A DNA stretch of 56,446 nucleotides, taken from contig NZ_JACRSY010000023.1 of NCBI RefSeq assembly GCF_014384995.1, forward strand, positions 1 to 56,446, given 5' to 3'. This stretch comes from Zhenhengia yiwuensis (GTDB lineage Bacteria; Bacillota; Clostridia; Lachnospirales; Cellulosilyticaceae). Made by a program: the position numbers and the translations under genes. Below are positions 7,572-15,986 of the stretch, piece by piece (the first letter of the stretch is position 1; each line of letters begins with the position of its first letter). Under the pieces are notes generated by a model. The model searched no databases. It had not been told where the DNA came from and was given only the letters and a program-made list of their open reading frames with translations.

Positions 7572-10019
7572 TTATTGTCTTTTCAGTACAATTGCATCAT
7601 TTTCGAATTCCACTAAAACTCTATCTCCTTCATGAATATGACCTTCTAGTATTTCATCTGCTAGTTTATCTTCAATATGACTTTGAATCGTACGTCTTAA
7701 AGGTCTAGCACCATAAGCTTTGTCATATCCTTTTTCAGCAAGGAAGTCTATAGCCCCTTGTGTTAAGGTTAATGTAATACCTACATTTCTTGTAATACGT
7801 TCTACTAGCGTACGTATCATAAGTTCTGCAATTTCTTTAATATGCTGCGCTGTAAGTGGATGGAATACAAGTGTCTCATCAATACGATTGAGGAATTCTG
7901 GTCTAAATAGACGCTTCACTTCTTCCATTACATTTTTCTTCATATCTTGATAGTTTTTTTCTGTATCCACTACACTATTAAAACCTACTTTTTTAGGTTC
8001 AATAATATTTCTAGCACCTAAGTTAGAGGTCATAATAATAATGGTATTTTTGAAGTTTATACGTCTTCCTGTAGAATCTGTAATATGTCCATCATCTAAT
8101 ATTTGAAGTAAAATATTAAATACATCTGGATGAGCCTTCTCTACTTCATCAAAAAGAATAACGCTATAAGGCTTACGTCTTACTTTCTCTGTAAGTTGTC
8201 CACCTTCCTCATATCCTACATACCCTGGAGGTGAACCAATAAGCTTGGATACTGTGTGTTTTTCCATATACTCACTCATATCCATACGAATCATAGCATT
8301 TTCATCACCAAACATAACCTCAGCCAGTGCTTTAGTCAGCTCAGTTTTTCCTACACCTGTTGGACCTAAGAATAAGAATGAACCAATTGGTCTATTTGGA
8401 TCTTTAAGGCCTACTCTACCACGGCGCACTGCTCTTGCAACAGCTTTAACAGCTTCATCTTGACCAATAACACGCGCGTGAAGTATACCTTCAAGATTTT
8501 TAAGACGCGTAGCTTCAGCTTCTGCTAATCTTTTAACCGGAATATGTGTCCAGTTACTTACTACTTCTGCAATCTCTTCTTCATTTACAATTAACTGGGA
8601 TTTTGTATGTTGAGTTTCCCACTCTACTTTTGCATTTGCAAGTTCTTCTTTAAGCTGATTTTCTTCTTGCTTAATCTCACCTGCTCTTACAAAGTTTTCA
8701 TCTACTATTGCCGCTTCTTTGTCATTTTGAAGTTTTTCTAACTTACACTCTATATCTTTAATTTTTTCTGGTGAAGTATAAGCTCTTAATCTCACTCTAG
8801 ATGCTGCTTCATCAATAAGGTCAATCGTTTTATCTGGCAAGTATCTATCCGCTATATAACGACTTGATAGACGTACTGCAGCTTCTAAGGCTTCTGCTGT
8901 AATCTGAACACCATGATGCACTTCATATTTATCTCTAATACCCTCTAGAATACTAATTGTTTCAAGCTCAGTCGGCTCATCTACCTGAACAGGTTGGAAT
9001 CTACGTTCAAGAGCAGCATCTTTCTCAATATGCTTACGATACTCATCTAAAGTGGTTGCCCCTACAAGCTGAATTTCTCCTCTTGCAAGTGAAGGCTTCA
9101 GAATATTAGAAGCATCCATAGCACCTTCTGCTGCACCTGCTCCAATAATAGTATGAAGCTCATCAATAAAGAGAATAACATCGCCTACTGTGCGCACTTC
9201 TTCTAATACCTTATTAATGCGCTCTTCAAATTCTCCCCTATATTTAGTACCTGAAATCATAGAAGATAAATCTAAAGAAACAACTCTTTTAGTTTTAAGT
9301 AAATCTGGTACGATGCCACTTACAATCTTTTGTGCAAGACCTTCTACCACTGCTGTTTTACCTACACCAGGTTCCCCTACTAAGCAAGGATTATTCTTGG
9401 TACGACGAGATAAAATCTGTGTAATACGCTCGATCTCTTTTTCTCTTCCTACAATTGGATCAAACTTATCTTCTCTTGCTAGTTGTGTCAGGTCACGGCT
9501 ATATTTATCTAAAGTCGGTGTTAAAGACTTAGCGCCTTGCATCTTTGTTTTAGTTGATATAAAAGAAGACTCTTTAACTTTGCCATCTCCTGATATAATT
9601 GCCATTAAATCTGATAATAGTCTATTAATAGGTACATTTAAAATCTCAAGTAAACTAACAGCTACGCAACCTTTTTCTTTTAAAATAGCCATAAGAATAT
9701 GTTCTGTACCTGCTGCTGGTACGCCCATTTGTTTAGCAAGTGCCACACTATTTTCAAGTACACGTTTTGTACGTGGTGTAAAGTCTCTAGAAATAACCAT
9801 AGTCTGGTTTCCAAAGCCCATTACTTCTCTTATCTTTTCTATAAAATCATCTTCTGTAAGACTATATTTTCTAAGTGCTGACTCAGCAACAGAGTCTTTT
9901 ACATGAAGTAAACCAATAAGTAAATGCTCTGTTCCTAAATAACCATGGCGAAACTGCTCCTTAATATCTTGGGCATACTTAATGGCTTCATTTGCTTGCA
10001 TTGTAAATTTTCCTTGCAT
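7572..10019 (-). CDS. clpC: ATP-dependent Clp protease ATPase subunit ClpC
   Basis: This 815-residue HSP100 unfoldase has the standard ClpC order. Two N-terminal Clp_N repeats (residues ~5-145, with GTEHLLIGLL and GTEHILMAIL) come first. The first AAA+ domain has Walker A GEPGVGKT and Walker B VILFIDELH. The middle UVR-type segment (IKDIECKLEKLQNDKEAA) follows. The second AAA+ domain has GPTGVGKT and the VGYEEGG loop, and the C-terminal domain includes GARPLRR. It feeds substrates to ClpP in the cytoplasm. Unlike B. subtilis, it is not preceded by ctsR-mcsA-mcsB; a zinc-ribbon coiled-coil gene occupies that place, and no CtsR heptad repeat is seen upstream. Confidence 0.97.
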   Translation of the reverse strand: MQGKFTMQANEAIKYAQDIKEQFRHGYLGTEHLLIGLLHVKDSVAESALRKYSLTEDDFIEKIREVMGFGNQTMVISRDFTPRTKRVLENSVALAKQMGVPAAGTEHILMAILKEKGCVAVSLLEILNVPINRLLSDLMAIISGDGKVKESSFISTKTKMQGAKSLTPTLDKYSRDLTQLAREDKFDPIVGREKEIERITQILSRRTKNNPCLVGEPGVGKTAVVEGLAQKIVSGIVPDLLKTKRVVSLDLSSMISGTKYRGEFEERINKVLEEVRTVGDVILFIDELHTIIGAGAAEGAMDASNILKPSLARGEIQLVGATTLDEYRKHIEKDAALERRFQPVQVDEPTELETISILEGIRDKYEVHHGVQITAEALEAAVRLSSRYIADRYLPDKTIDLIDEAASRVRLRAYTSPEKIKDIECKLEKLQNDKEAAIVDENFVRAGEIKQEENQLKEELANAKVEWETQHTKSQLIVNEEEIAEVVSNWTHIPVKRLAEAEATRLKNLEGILHARVIGQDEAVKAVARAVRRGRVGLKDPNRPIGSFLFLGPTGVGKTELTKALAEVMFGDENAMIRMDMSEYMEKHTVSKLIGSPPGYVGYEEGGQLTEKVRRKPYSVILFDEVEKAHPDVFNILLQILDDGHITDSTGRRINFKNTIIIMTSNLGARNIIEPKKVGFNSVVDTEKNYQDMKKNVMEEVKRLFRPEFLNRIDETLVFHPLTAQHIKEIAELMIRTLVERITRNVGITLTLTQGAIDFLAEKGYDKAYGARPLRRTIQSHIEDKLADEILEGHIHEGDRVLVEFENDAIVLKRQ

Positions 10020-10039
10020 GTAGTCACCTCCTGCATTTT

Positions 10040-10501
10040 TTAGAGTTTATTGCCACAATGAATACAATATAGTGCTTCTGTTGCATTACCTATATTACAA
10101 TTTGGACAAAATTTCATCATTTTGATACCATTATCGTCTCTTTTCATACGCACACCTTGACCTTCTTCATTCCAAGTACTACGCACGTCTCTTTTATAGG
10201 CATCAAAACTATCTTTTTGTATATTAACTACTTCTTCTACTTCTTTTTCTAAACGTGCAATCTCTTTTCTAAGATTTGTAATACGATTGCACAGTGCGCT
10301 TTGATGCACCGGCTCCTGGCCTTCTATATAATGTTTATATTGCTCTTCACCAAGTCTTTGATAAAGTTTTTTAAGGTCGTTTTTTAAAGTTAAGATTTCA
10401 CTGCGATATTTAGCTTGGTCTGCAGTTTTTTGAGTTTGGTCTACTGCTTCTTTACATGTATTTTTAATACTTGTTCCTAGTTTTCCAAATAAATCTTTCA
10501 T
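10040..10501 (-). CDS. coiled-coil protein with C-terminal zinc ribbon
   Basis: This 153-residue protein has a helical coiled-coil middle (residues ~30-110, LRKEIARLEKEVEEV). A C-terminal zinc ribbon has CPNC then CIHCG (residues ~132-151), the common pattern of clostridial 'zinc-ribbon domain' proteins. It starts 52 bases from the mazF terminator and ends 20 bases before clpC, so it is probably the first gene of the clpC unit. It sits where McsA would be expected but has no UVR motif, so I do not call it McsA. Its function is not known to me. Confidence 0.65.
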   Translation of the reverse strand: MKDLFGKLGTSIKNTCKEAVDQTQKTADQAKYRSEILTLKNDLKKLYQRLGEEQYKHYIEGQEPVHQSALCNRITNLRKEIARLEKEVEEVVNIQKDSFDAYKRDVRSTWNEEGQGVRMKRDDNGIKMMKFCPNCNIGNATEALYCIHCGNKL

Positions 10502-10539
10502 CTTTTTACTCCTTTATTTTAGTGGTTTAATTGTATCAC

Positions 10540-10566
10540 AAAAAAGGAGACTAGTGAACTAGTCTC
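10540..10566 (-). terminator. intrinsic terminator after mazF
   Basis: GAGACTAGT-N2-ACTAGTCTC (10547-10566), followed on the minus strand by CTTTTTT, lies 9 bases after the mazF stop. Confidence 0.85.
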
Positions 10567-10575
10567 GCAAAAGGC

Positions 10576-10923
10576 TTATGTATTTAATCCAAAACTGGCT
10601 TTAAGTCCCTTATCTACGAGTCTCATGAAATCATCATCTAGATGACAAATCTTTTCTTTGAGACGTCTCTTGTCAATGGTACGAATTTGCTCTAATAAAA
10701 TAACTGAGTTCCTAACAAGTTCGTATTCTGTTGCGTTAATCTCTACATGAGTTGGCATCTTTGCTTTATTGATTTTGGATGTAATAGCGGCACAAATAAC
10801 CGTTGGACTAAATCTGTTACCAACATCATTTTGTACAACAAGCACTGGTCTTATACCGCCTTGTTCGGATCCAATCACGGGGCTCAAATCTGCATAAAAT
10901 ATATCTCCACGTTTTACTCGCAC
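10576..10923 (-). CDS. mazF: MazF/NdoA-type mRNA interferase toxin
   Basis: This 115-residue protein is very close in layout to B. subtilis NdoA (EndoA). It has VKRGDIFYADLSPVIGSEQG at the N-terminus, the RPVLVVQND core with the active-site arginine, SPTVICAAITSKI with the active-site threonine, and LLEQIRTIDKRRL. MazF-family toxins cleave single-stranded mRNA at short specific sites; NdoA cuts at U^ACAU. The catalytic residues look intact. It overlaps the upstream antitoxin-like gene by 10 bases, which implies translational coupling. The order alr - antitoxin - toxin is the same as in Bacillus. Confidence 0.93.
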   Translation of the reverse strand: MRVKRGDIFYADLSPVIGSEQGGIRPVLVVQNDVGNRFSPTVICAAITSKINKAKMPTHVEINATEYELVRNSVILLEQIRTIDKRRLKEKICHLDDDFMRLVDKGLKASFGLNT

Positions 10924-11120
10924 TCTACCTCACTCTCCGCGGTGTGGTCGTAATAAGACTCGACCTCTCTTTCTACTTCAAAGTATAACTTTGATAAAGA
11001 TAAATTGATGGCTGCCATTTCCTGATAGCCTTTCTTCATAGTACTTATCATCTTTTTATCCGTGTAGTGATCTATAGAAGCCTTTTCATTTGCTTTTGCA
11101 ATATAACTTGGATTTAACAT
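10914..11120 (-). CDS. MazE/NdoAI-like antitoxin lacking the ribbon-helix-helix domain
   Basis: This 68-residue protein lies directly upstream of, and overlaps, mazF. Residues ~28-45 (TMKKGYQEMAAINLSLSK) match the conserved MKRGYxEMAxINL segment in the toxin-binding half of clostridial and bacillar NdoAI antitoxins, which are about 90 residues. The N-terminal ribbon-helix-helix that binds operator DNA is missing and is replaced by about 22 unrelated residues. The 44 bases up to the alr stop leave no room to encode it. The pair therefore seems to keep neutralisation but not self-repression. This is inference from alignment by eye. Confidence 0.7.
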   Translation of the reverse strand: MLNPSYIAKANEKASIDHYTDKKMISTMKKGYQEMAAINLSLSKLYFEVEREVESYYDHTAESEVECE

Positions 11121-11164
11121 AGCAAACCACTCCCTACTTATACCATTGCCAACTTTTTATAAGA

Positions 11165-12292
11165 TTAAACATAAATACGTGGTACTCTTTTCCCAATCAT
11201 ACACATAATCTCGTAATTAATCGTATCCGTAAGTCTTGCTAATTCTTCTATTGTAACAGTCTTATCTCCTTGCGTTCCAAAAACAACAACTTCATCCCCT
11301 ACAGTAATATCTGGAATATGAGAAACATCTACCATAAATTGATCCATACAAATATTACCAATTACATTAGCATACTGACCTCTTATAAGAACTCTTCCTT
11401 TATTAGAAAGTCTTCTTGAATAACCATCTGCATAGCCTATAGGAATGGTTGCAATTTTTGTCTCACGTGTTGTACAGTACTTCCTGCCATAACCTATGTA
11501 GTGTTCTTTAGACAGTTCTTTAATATGCACAACTTGTGTTTTGAGTGTCATAGCTGGTTTAAGGTTTATTTTTTTACCATGTAAATAATCGGATGGGTAA
11601 TAACCATACATAATAATACCTGGACGCACCATATTCACATGAGTATAAGGATGGCCCATTGTTGCAGCACTATTAGCCGCATGTACAATAGGAAATTCTA
11701 TACCCGCCTCATGAAGCTCATTTAAAAATCCTGTAAAAATACTCCACTGATCCCTTGTATAAGTCTTATCTACTTCATCCGCTGTAGAAAAGTGCGTGAA
11801 AATCCCCTCCATATTAATATTAGGAAGCTGTGCGATTTTCTTAATCTCCTCTATACTTTGTGGATCTGCTAAAAATCCAATACGTCCCATACCTGTATCT
11901 ACTTTAATATGAACATTGATAGACTTACCAAACTTTTTGGCCTCTCTTGAAATAAACTCTGCCATCTCAAAAGAAAAAACTGTCTGTGTGAGATCATAGG
12001 TAATAAGTGCTTCAATATCAGCAGCTGGTGTATAGCCTAATACTAAAATAGGTTTTGTAATACCTGATTTTCTTAGTTCTTCCCCTTCCTTTGCAATAGC
12101 AACAGCTAACTGATCTACCCCTTCTTCTTGTAAAATATTTGCAATTTCCGCGGCACCATGACCATATCCATCTGCTTTAACAATGCCCATTATCCCCGTA
12201 CTATGAGGAATAAGTTTTCTAATTTCATGGTAATTGTGCTTAATAGCCTCTATGCTAACCTCTGCAACAACACGTGGTCTTAAAGATAACAT
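11165..12292 (-). CDS. alr: alanine racemase
   Basis: This 375-residue PLP enzyme interconverts L- and D-alanine for peptidoglycan. The PLP lysine is K39 in GIVKADGYGHG. The barrel motifs include VDTGMGRIGF and HAANSAAT, and MVRPGIIMYGYYPS lies near residue 222. The C-terminal beta domain has the GYGRKY and NICMDQFMVD motifs, with the catalytic tyrosine in the GYGRKY segment. It ends 22 bases before... the lipoprotein gene lies upstream by the same gap, and the mazE-like gene follows 44 bases later, so all are likely cotranscribed. In spore-formers alr in this cluster can also supply D-alanine metabolism in spores. Confidence 0.96.
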   Translation of the reverse strand: MLSLRPRVVAEVSIEAIKHNYHEIRKLIPHSTGIMGIVKADGYGHGAAEIANILQEEGVDQLAVAIAKEGEELRKSGITKPILVLGYTPAADIEALITYDLTQTVFSFEMAEFISREAKKFGKSINVHIKVDTGMGRIGFLADPQSIEEIKKIAQLPNINMEGIFTHFSTADEVDKTYTRDQWSIFTGFLNELHEAGIEFPIVHAANSAATMGHPYTHVNMVRPGIIMYGYYPSDYLHGKKINLKPAMTLKTQVVHIKELSKEHYIGYGRKYCTTRETKIATIPIGYADGYSRRLSNKGRVLIRGQYANVIGNICMDQFMVDVSHIPDITVGDEVVVFGTQGDKTVTIEELARLTDTINYEIMCMIGKRVPRIYV

Positions 12293-12314
12293 ATGAATCC
12301 TCCTTCAAAATCGC

Positions 12315-12920
12315 CTACTTTACAGGGTTATATATAAAATTCACAAAATCAATGCGTATTGTAAGCGACCCTTCTGTATCGTATATTTCCATTTTAATAG
12401 GATAAGTCGTTTTGTAGTCAAACCACACTTTTTCAGTTGCCATATACTTAAATTCACCAGCGATCGGCACCGTTACTGCATAAACATTTTGCCCATCTAA
12501 CTGTTCTTCTACTATTTGAGCTGATTCATTATTTAAATAATTATGAAGGAATGTGCCAAATAATAACTGATTTTTTACTGGACTAACTTCTATTTGCATG
12601 GATTTTTCTGTAATAGGATTGTACTCAGATACTTTAGTGCCATCACAAACAGTGGTGTAGCCGTTTAACCGTTTGGGCTCTATAATCGTCATCTGATACT
12701 TTCCTTCTTTATCATAAATATGATTCATCTTTATGTTACTCTTATCTTTGTTTTTTGTAAATGTTATTGAGACGTCTGCTTCATAATTTTTCAAATTCTG
12801 TAGCATGCTTGCTACACTTTTATTGCGACTTGTACCTATATCCCTGTTATGACATCCCCATAAACTTATTGTAAAGCTGAGTATTAACCCAATTAATAAA
12901 ACCCTTTTTAATTTGTACAT
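12315..12920 (-). CDS. GerS/YdcC-like LolA-fold lipoprotein
   Basis: This 201-residue protein has a lipoprotein signal peptide with lipobox LWGC, so the mature protein begins at Cys23 and would be anchored outside the membrane. The mature part is beta-rich with alternating short strands (YEADVSITFT, KYQMTIIEP, EKVWFDYKTTYPIKMEIYD), the pattern of LolA/outer-membrane-lipoprotein-sorting-like domains. It lies between nnr/acpS and alr, exactly where B. subtilis has ydcC and where C. difficile has gerS next to alr2. GerS is needed for cortex modification during sporulation. I infer the same family; sequence identity was not measured. Confidence 0.75.
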   Translation of the reverse strand: MYKLKRVLLIGLILSFTISLWGCHNRDIGTSRNKSVASMLQNLKNYEADVSITFTKNKDKSNIKMNHIYDKEGKYQMTIIEPKRLNGYTTVCDGTKVSEYNPITEKSMQIEVSPVKNQLLFGTFLHNYLNNESAQIVEEQLDGQNVYAVTVPIAGEFKYMATEKVWFDYKTTYPIKMEIYDTEGSLTIRIDFVNFIYNPVK

Positions 12921-13059
12921 AAAACCTCCTAATAAGCATATAAAAGGAAGGGTGCACTTTAATCAAAAAGCAAAATCCAAGTTATTTCTTATGTGCTCTT
13001 ATACTCATTTCCTCTATAAATAATATACTCGTTAGGAGGTTAATATATGATAAACTTTG

Positions 13060-14598
13060 CTAATGCTTATTTTCTAGACCCTTAAAACTTTCCCCTACAT
13101 GCTCTATAAGATCACTAGGTAGGACACTATAACTTCCTTTTAACCTTGCTAAAGAGCATGCTGTGTCTGCATGCAAGTAACATCCTAAAAGAGCTGCAGA
13201 TACGGGCTGCTTATTTTGCGCCAATAATCCTGTAATAAATCCTGTTAAAACGTCACCCGCTCCGCCTTTTGCAATAGCTGAGTGACCTCTACTATTAATA
13301 TAAATACTCCCATCTGGCACAGCCACAATCATTCTCTCAATCTTTAAGACTACAATGATGCCGTATCGCTCACTAAAACTTCTCGCACTTTCTACTGGAT
13401 GCGCCAAAATATCTGCTATACTTTCTCCGCTTAAATAACTCATTTCTCCTGGATGTGGCGTTATAATAATTGGAGCCTTACGTGCTTTAAGCTGATTTAA
13501 ATAAGGCTTAAGTGCATATAATCCATCTGCATCTACCACAATAGACTTATCACTTTCAAGCACCACTTCCATTATTTTCTGAATCATACCACTACGGCCA
13601 ATACCTGGTCCTATTCCTATGGTAGAGTATTGCATCATATGCTCTTTCAAAATAGTTGCAGCCGTTTCATCTAAGTGTCCATCTCTTTCTGGCAAAGACA
13701 ATGTAATCGCCTCTGTTACTTTTTGCTGTGTAAGGAGTGCTAAGGCATTTGGGACAGCTATTGTCACAAGCCCTGCACCAACTTTCATCACAGCCTTACT
13801 TGCTAGACATATAGCTCCTCCCATGCCTACTTGCCCACCAATCATTAGGACTTTTCCATAAGTGCCTTTGTTACTTCGTATAGGGCGATCCGGCAACATA
13901 CCTTTAGCCATGTCTTCATCAATAGCATAATGCATACAAGACATCTTACTTACCAATTCTTTTGGAATACCAATATCTACAACACGTAAGGTACCTATAT
14001 GAGCAATCCCAGGATAAAGGAATTGTCCTACTTTAGGTACTTGAAAAGTCAATGTACAGTCCGCTTCTACTGCAATCCCTAATACATCTGCTGTATCGGG
14101 GTGAATACCTGAAGGTATATCTACACTTACTTTAAAGGCTGAACTTGCATTCACCTTCTCAATGACTTTATAAAAGCTCCCTGTAATAGGTCTTGTAAGC
14201 CCCGTTCCAAAAATTGCGTCTACTAGGACCTGGGCTTCTTCTATTAACTCCCATACAAGTTCCATCTCTTCTAAATAGCGATAGATAGGTATACCCAATT
14301 TTTCACAGATGGTGTAATACACCTTTCCATCTGATGATAACTTCTCCTCTTCCACGAGTAATACCACTTGTACTTGTACCTTCTTAAAGCTATAGAGAAT
14401 CCTAGCTAAAGCAAGTCCATCTCCTCCATTATTACCTGACCCACATAAAATAGTAACTGATTTACCTTGATGCTCTTCCATTAAATAGCAAAATACCCCA
14501 TAAGCTGCATGCTCCATAAGAAGTAAGCTCGGTATACCATATTGACTCATAGCATCTTGATCTAATTGATTCATTTCTCTCTTAGTTGCAAGTTTCAC
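13060..14598 (-). CDS. nnr: bifunctional NAD(P)H-hydrate epimerase / ADP-dependent dehydratase
   Basis: This 512-residue protein is a fusion repairing hydrated NAD(P)H. The N-terminal YjeF_N epimerase domain (about 1-215) has CGSGNNGGDGLALAR and DAIFGTGLTR. The C-terminal ribokinase-like dehydratase domain (about 225-505) has NKGTYGKVLMIGG, GPGIG, TPHPGEM and GGAGDVLTGF with the catalytic aspartate. Length is normal for the E. coli YjeF type. It overlaps the 3' end of acpS by 17 bases, so the two are translationally coupled. A 139-base gap with no clear terminator separates it from the lipoprotein gene. Confidence 0.95.
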   Translation of the reverse strand: MKLATKREMNQLDQDAMSQYGIPSLLLMEHAAYGVFCYLMEEHQGKSVTILCGSGNNGGDGLALARILYSFKKVQVQVVLLVEEEKLSSDGKVYYTICEKLGIPIYRYLEEMELVWELIEEAQVLVDAIFGTGLTRPITGSFYKVIEKVNASSAFKVSVDIPSGIHPDTADVLGIAVEADCTLTFQVPKVGQFLYPGIAHIGTLRVVDIGIPKELVSKMSCMHYAIDEDMAKGMLPDRPIRSNKGTYGKVLMIGGQVGMGGAICLASKAVMKVGAGLVTIAVPNALALLTQQKVTEAITLSLPERDGHLDETAATILKEHMMQYSTIGIGPGIGRSGMIQKIMEVVLESDKSIVVDADGLYALKPYLNQLKARKAPIIITPHPGEMSYLSGESIADILAHPVESARSFSERYGIIVVLKIERMIVAVPDGSIYINSRGHSAIAKGGAGDVLTGFITGLLAQNKQPVSAALLGCYLHADTACSLARLKGSYSVLPSDLIEHVGESFKGLENKH

Positions 14599-14980
14599 TT
14601 ACATTCCCTCTTTCTATAATGGCAAAAGCTGTTGCATAAAATTGACAATGGGAAATGCTTACGTGTATTTGGTTTACACCTAGCTCATCAGCTCTTACCC
14701 TTGCACCCTTATAAAGTTTTACAAAAGGCTTTCCCTTCTCATCTTTCAAAATTTCTATATCCGTCATCTCAAATGTTACAAAGCCTGTTCCCAATGCTTT
14801 ACTCACTGCTTCCTTTGCTGCAAATAAGCCTGCTATAGACTCATAAGAGAGCTTATTAGCTTTATGCATTCTCTCCTGTTCTACTGGTGTAAGTAGTTTA
14901 TCTAAAAATCTAGTCGTTCTTTCTACCGCTCTTTGTATGCGTTCAATTTCTATAATATCGTTGCCTATTCCTATAATCAT
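14582..14980 (-). CDS. acpS: holo-[acyl-carrier-protein] synthase
   Basis: This 132-residue protein transfers 4'-phosphopantetheine from CoA to the serine of apo-ACP. It has the signature IGIGNDIIEIERI at the N-terminus, with the metal-binding aspartate, and FAAKEAVSKALGTG in the middle, with the metal-binding glutamate. ISHCQFYATAFAI lies near the C-terminus. Length is typical. It heads the acpS-nnr-lipoprotein-alr-mazEF cluster, the same order as Bacillus apart from the nnr gene between. Confidence 0.95.
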   Translation of the reverse strand: MIIGIGNDIIEIERIQRAVERTTRFLDKLLTPVEQERMHKANKLSYESIAGLFAAKEAVSKALGTGFVTFEMTDIEILKDEKGKPFVKLYKGARVRADELGVNQIHVSISHCQFYATAFAIIERGNVSETCN

Positions 14981-15029
14981 ATTTTAACTTCTCCTAGTAT
15001 TCCATCTCTTTTATTAATTCCCTCTCCCT

Positions 15030-15857
15030 TTAAAGCTCTCTATTCTTTTTCCTATATGCATTAGGTGTTATACCAAATACCTTAATAAACACCTTACAAA
15101 AATAATTCTGATCTGCAAAACCACACCGAGTAGCAATCTCCCCTATTTTCATATCTGAAACCGATAATAATTTCTCAGCCTTTTCTAGTCTTGTTAAAGT
15201 CATAAAATGGCTAATAGTCTCTCCATAAGTTTTTTTAAAAGAATGGGTAAGGGTAGCCTTACTACAATAAAACTGCTTACACAGTATCTCCAAAGTTATT
15301 TTCTTCTCATAGTTTTCCTGAATATATGTTTTCACATCTTGTGCGAGATTTTTAGTAGATGCTTTGAACCTGTTACTAAGTGTAATGTACTCTGCACAGA
15401 TCCCCATAATATTAATACACGAAGAAATCTTATCTTTTGTAGCCGCTGGAATACTCTCTATAGCCTCTTTCAAAACTACTGGATTGGATACATATTGGCG
15501 AGATAATCTATAAACCTCCTCCTTCGTATGTATGGAAGTATCTAAAGCTTGCCCCATCATAAGATACCCTGATAAAATACCTGAATAATAGAGGGGGGCT
15601 ACTGCCTCATATAATCCAAATTGACACCTGTAAATATAAGGTTGTTCGTCTTTTTTCACTTTATCAAAGGCAGCGCTATCATTTTTTACACAACTTCTAT
15701 AAATACTTGTATCTTGTTGCATCATCCCACAAAACCTAGTAAGTTCCTTAGGATAGGATGCAATTTCTTTATGATGAATATCATGCACAGAGATACGAAA
15801 TCCTGATATGTTATGAAGCTCCTTTAATACCATTTCTAGTGAAATGATTTCACTCAT
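15030..15857 (-). CDS. AraC-family regulator with PocR sensor domain
   Basis: The protein is 275 residues from the chosen start. Residues ~5-165 form a PocR-type ligand-binding domain (NISGFRISVHDIHHKEIASYP, FCGMMQQ, CVKNDSAAF, YRCQFGLYEAVAPL), known from regulators sensing small polyols or hydrocarbons. The C-terminal 100 residues are a double helix-turn-helix AraC domain (FYCSKATLTHSFKKTYG, CGFADQNYFCKVFIKVFGITP). I start at 15857 because AAAGGGGGATTTT lies ideally before that ATG; an in-frame start 18 bases upstream would place this ribosome site inside the gene. It is divergent from the sugar nucleotidyltransferase-kinase pair, which it probably controls. Confidence 0.85.
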   Translation of the reverse strand: MSEIISLEMVLKELHNISGFRISVHDIHHKEIASYPKELTRFCGMMQQDTSIYRSCVKNDSAAFDKVKKDEQPYIYRCQFGLYEAVAPLYYSGILSGYLMMGQALDTSIHTKEEVYRLSRQYVSNPVVLKEAIESIPAATKDKISSCINIMGICAEYITLSNRFKASTKNLAQDVKTYIQENYEKKITLEILCKQFYCSKATLTHSFKKTYGETISHFMTLTRLEKAEKLLSVSDMKIGEIATRCGFADQNYFCKVFIKVFGITPNAYRKKNREL

Positions 15858-15986
15858 AAAATCCCCCTTTAGCACTATTGAAATGATTAGCCTATTTTAC
15901 TAATAATTATACTATTTTACATAGAAAACACCAAATATATTTTCTATACTGTAAGCAAGTTATAAATAATTTTAAAGGATGTGATA

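Noticed and set aside
9190..9906. Long plus-strand frame of 238 codons opposite clpC.
   Set aside because: Composition follows the codon pattern of clpC on the other strand; no ribosome site and no recognisable protein features.
13034..13083. AGGAGG followed by a 12-codon plus-strand frame (ATG 13047) antisense to the end of nnr.
   Set aside because: Too short, overlaps the real gene nnr, has no promoter or conservation evidence; the ribosome-site match is probably chance.
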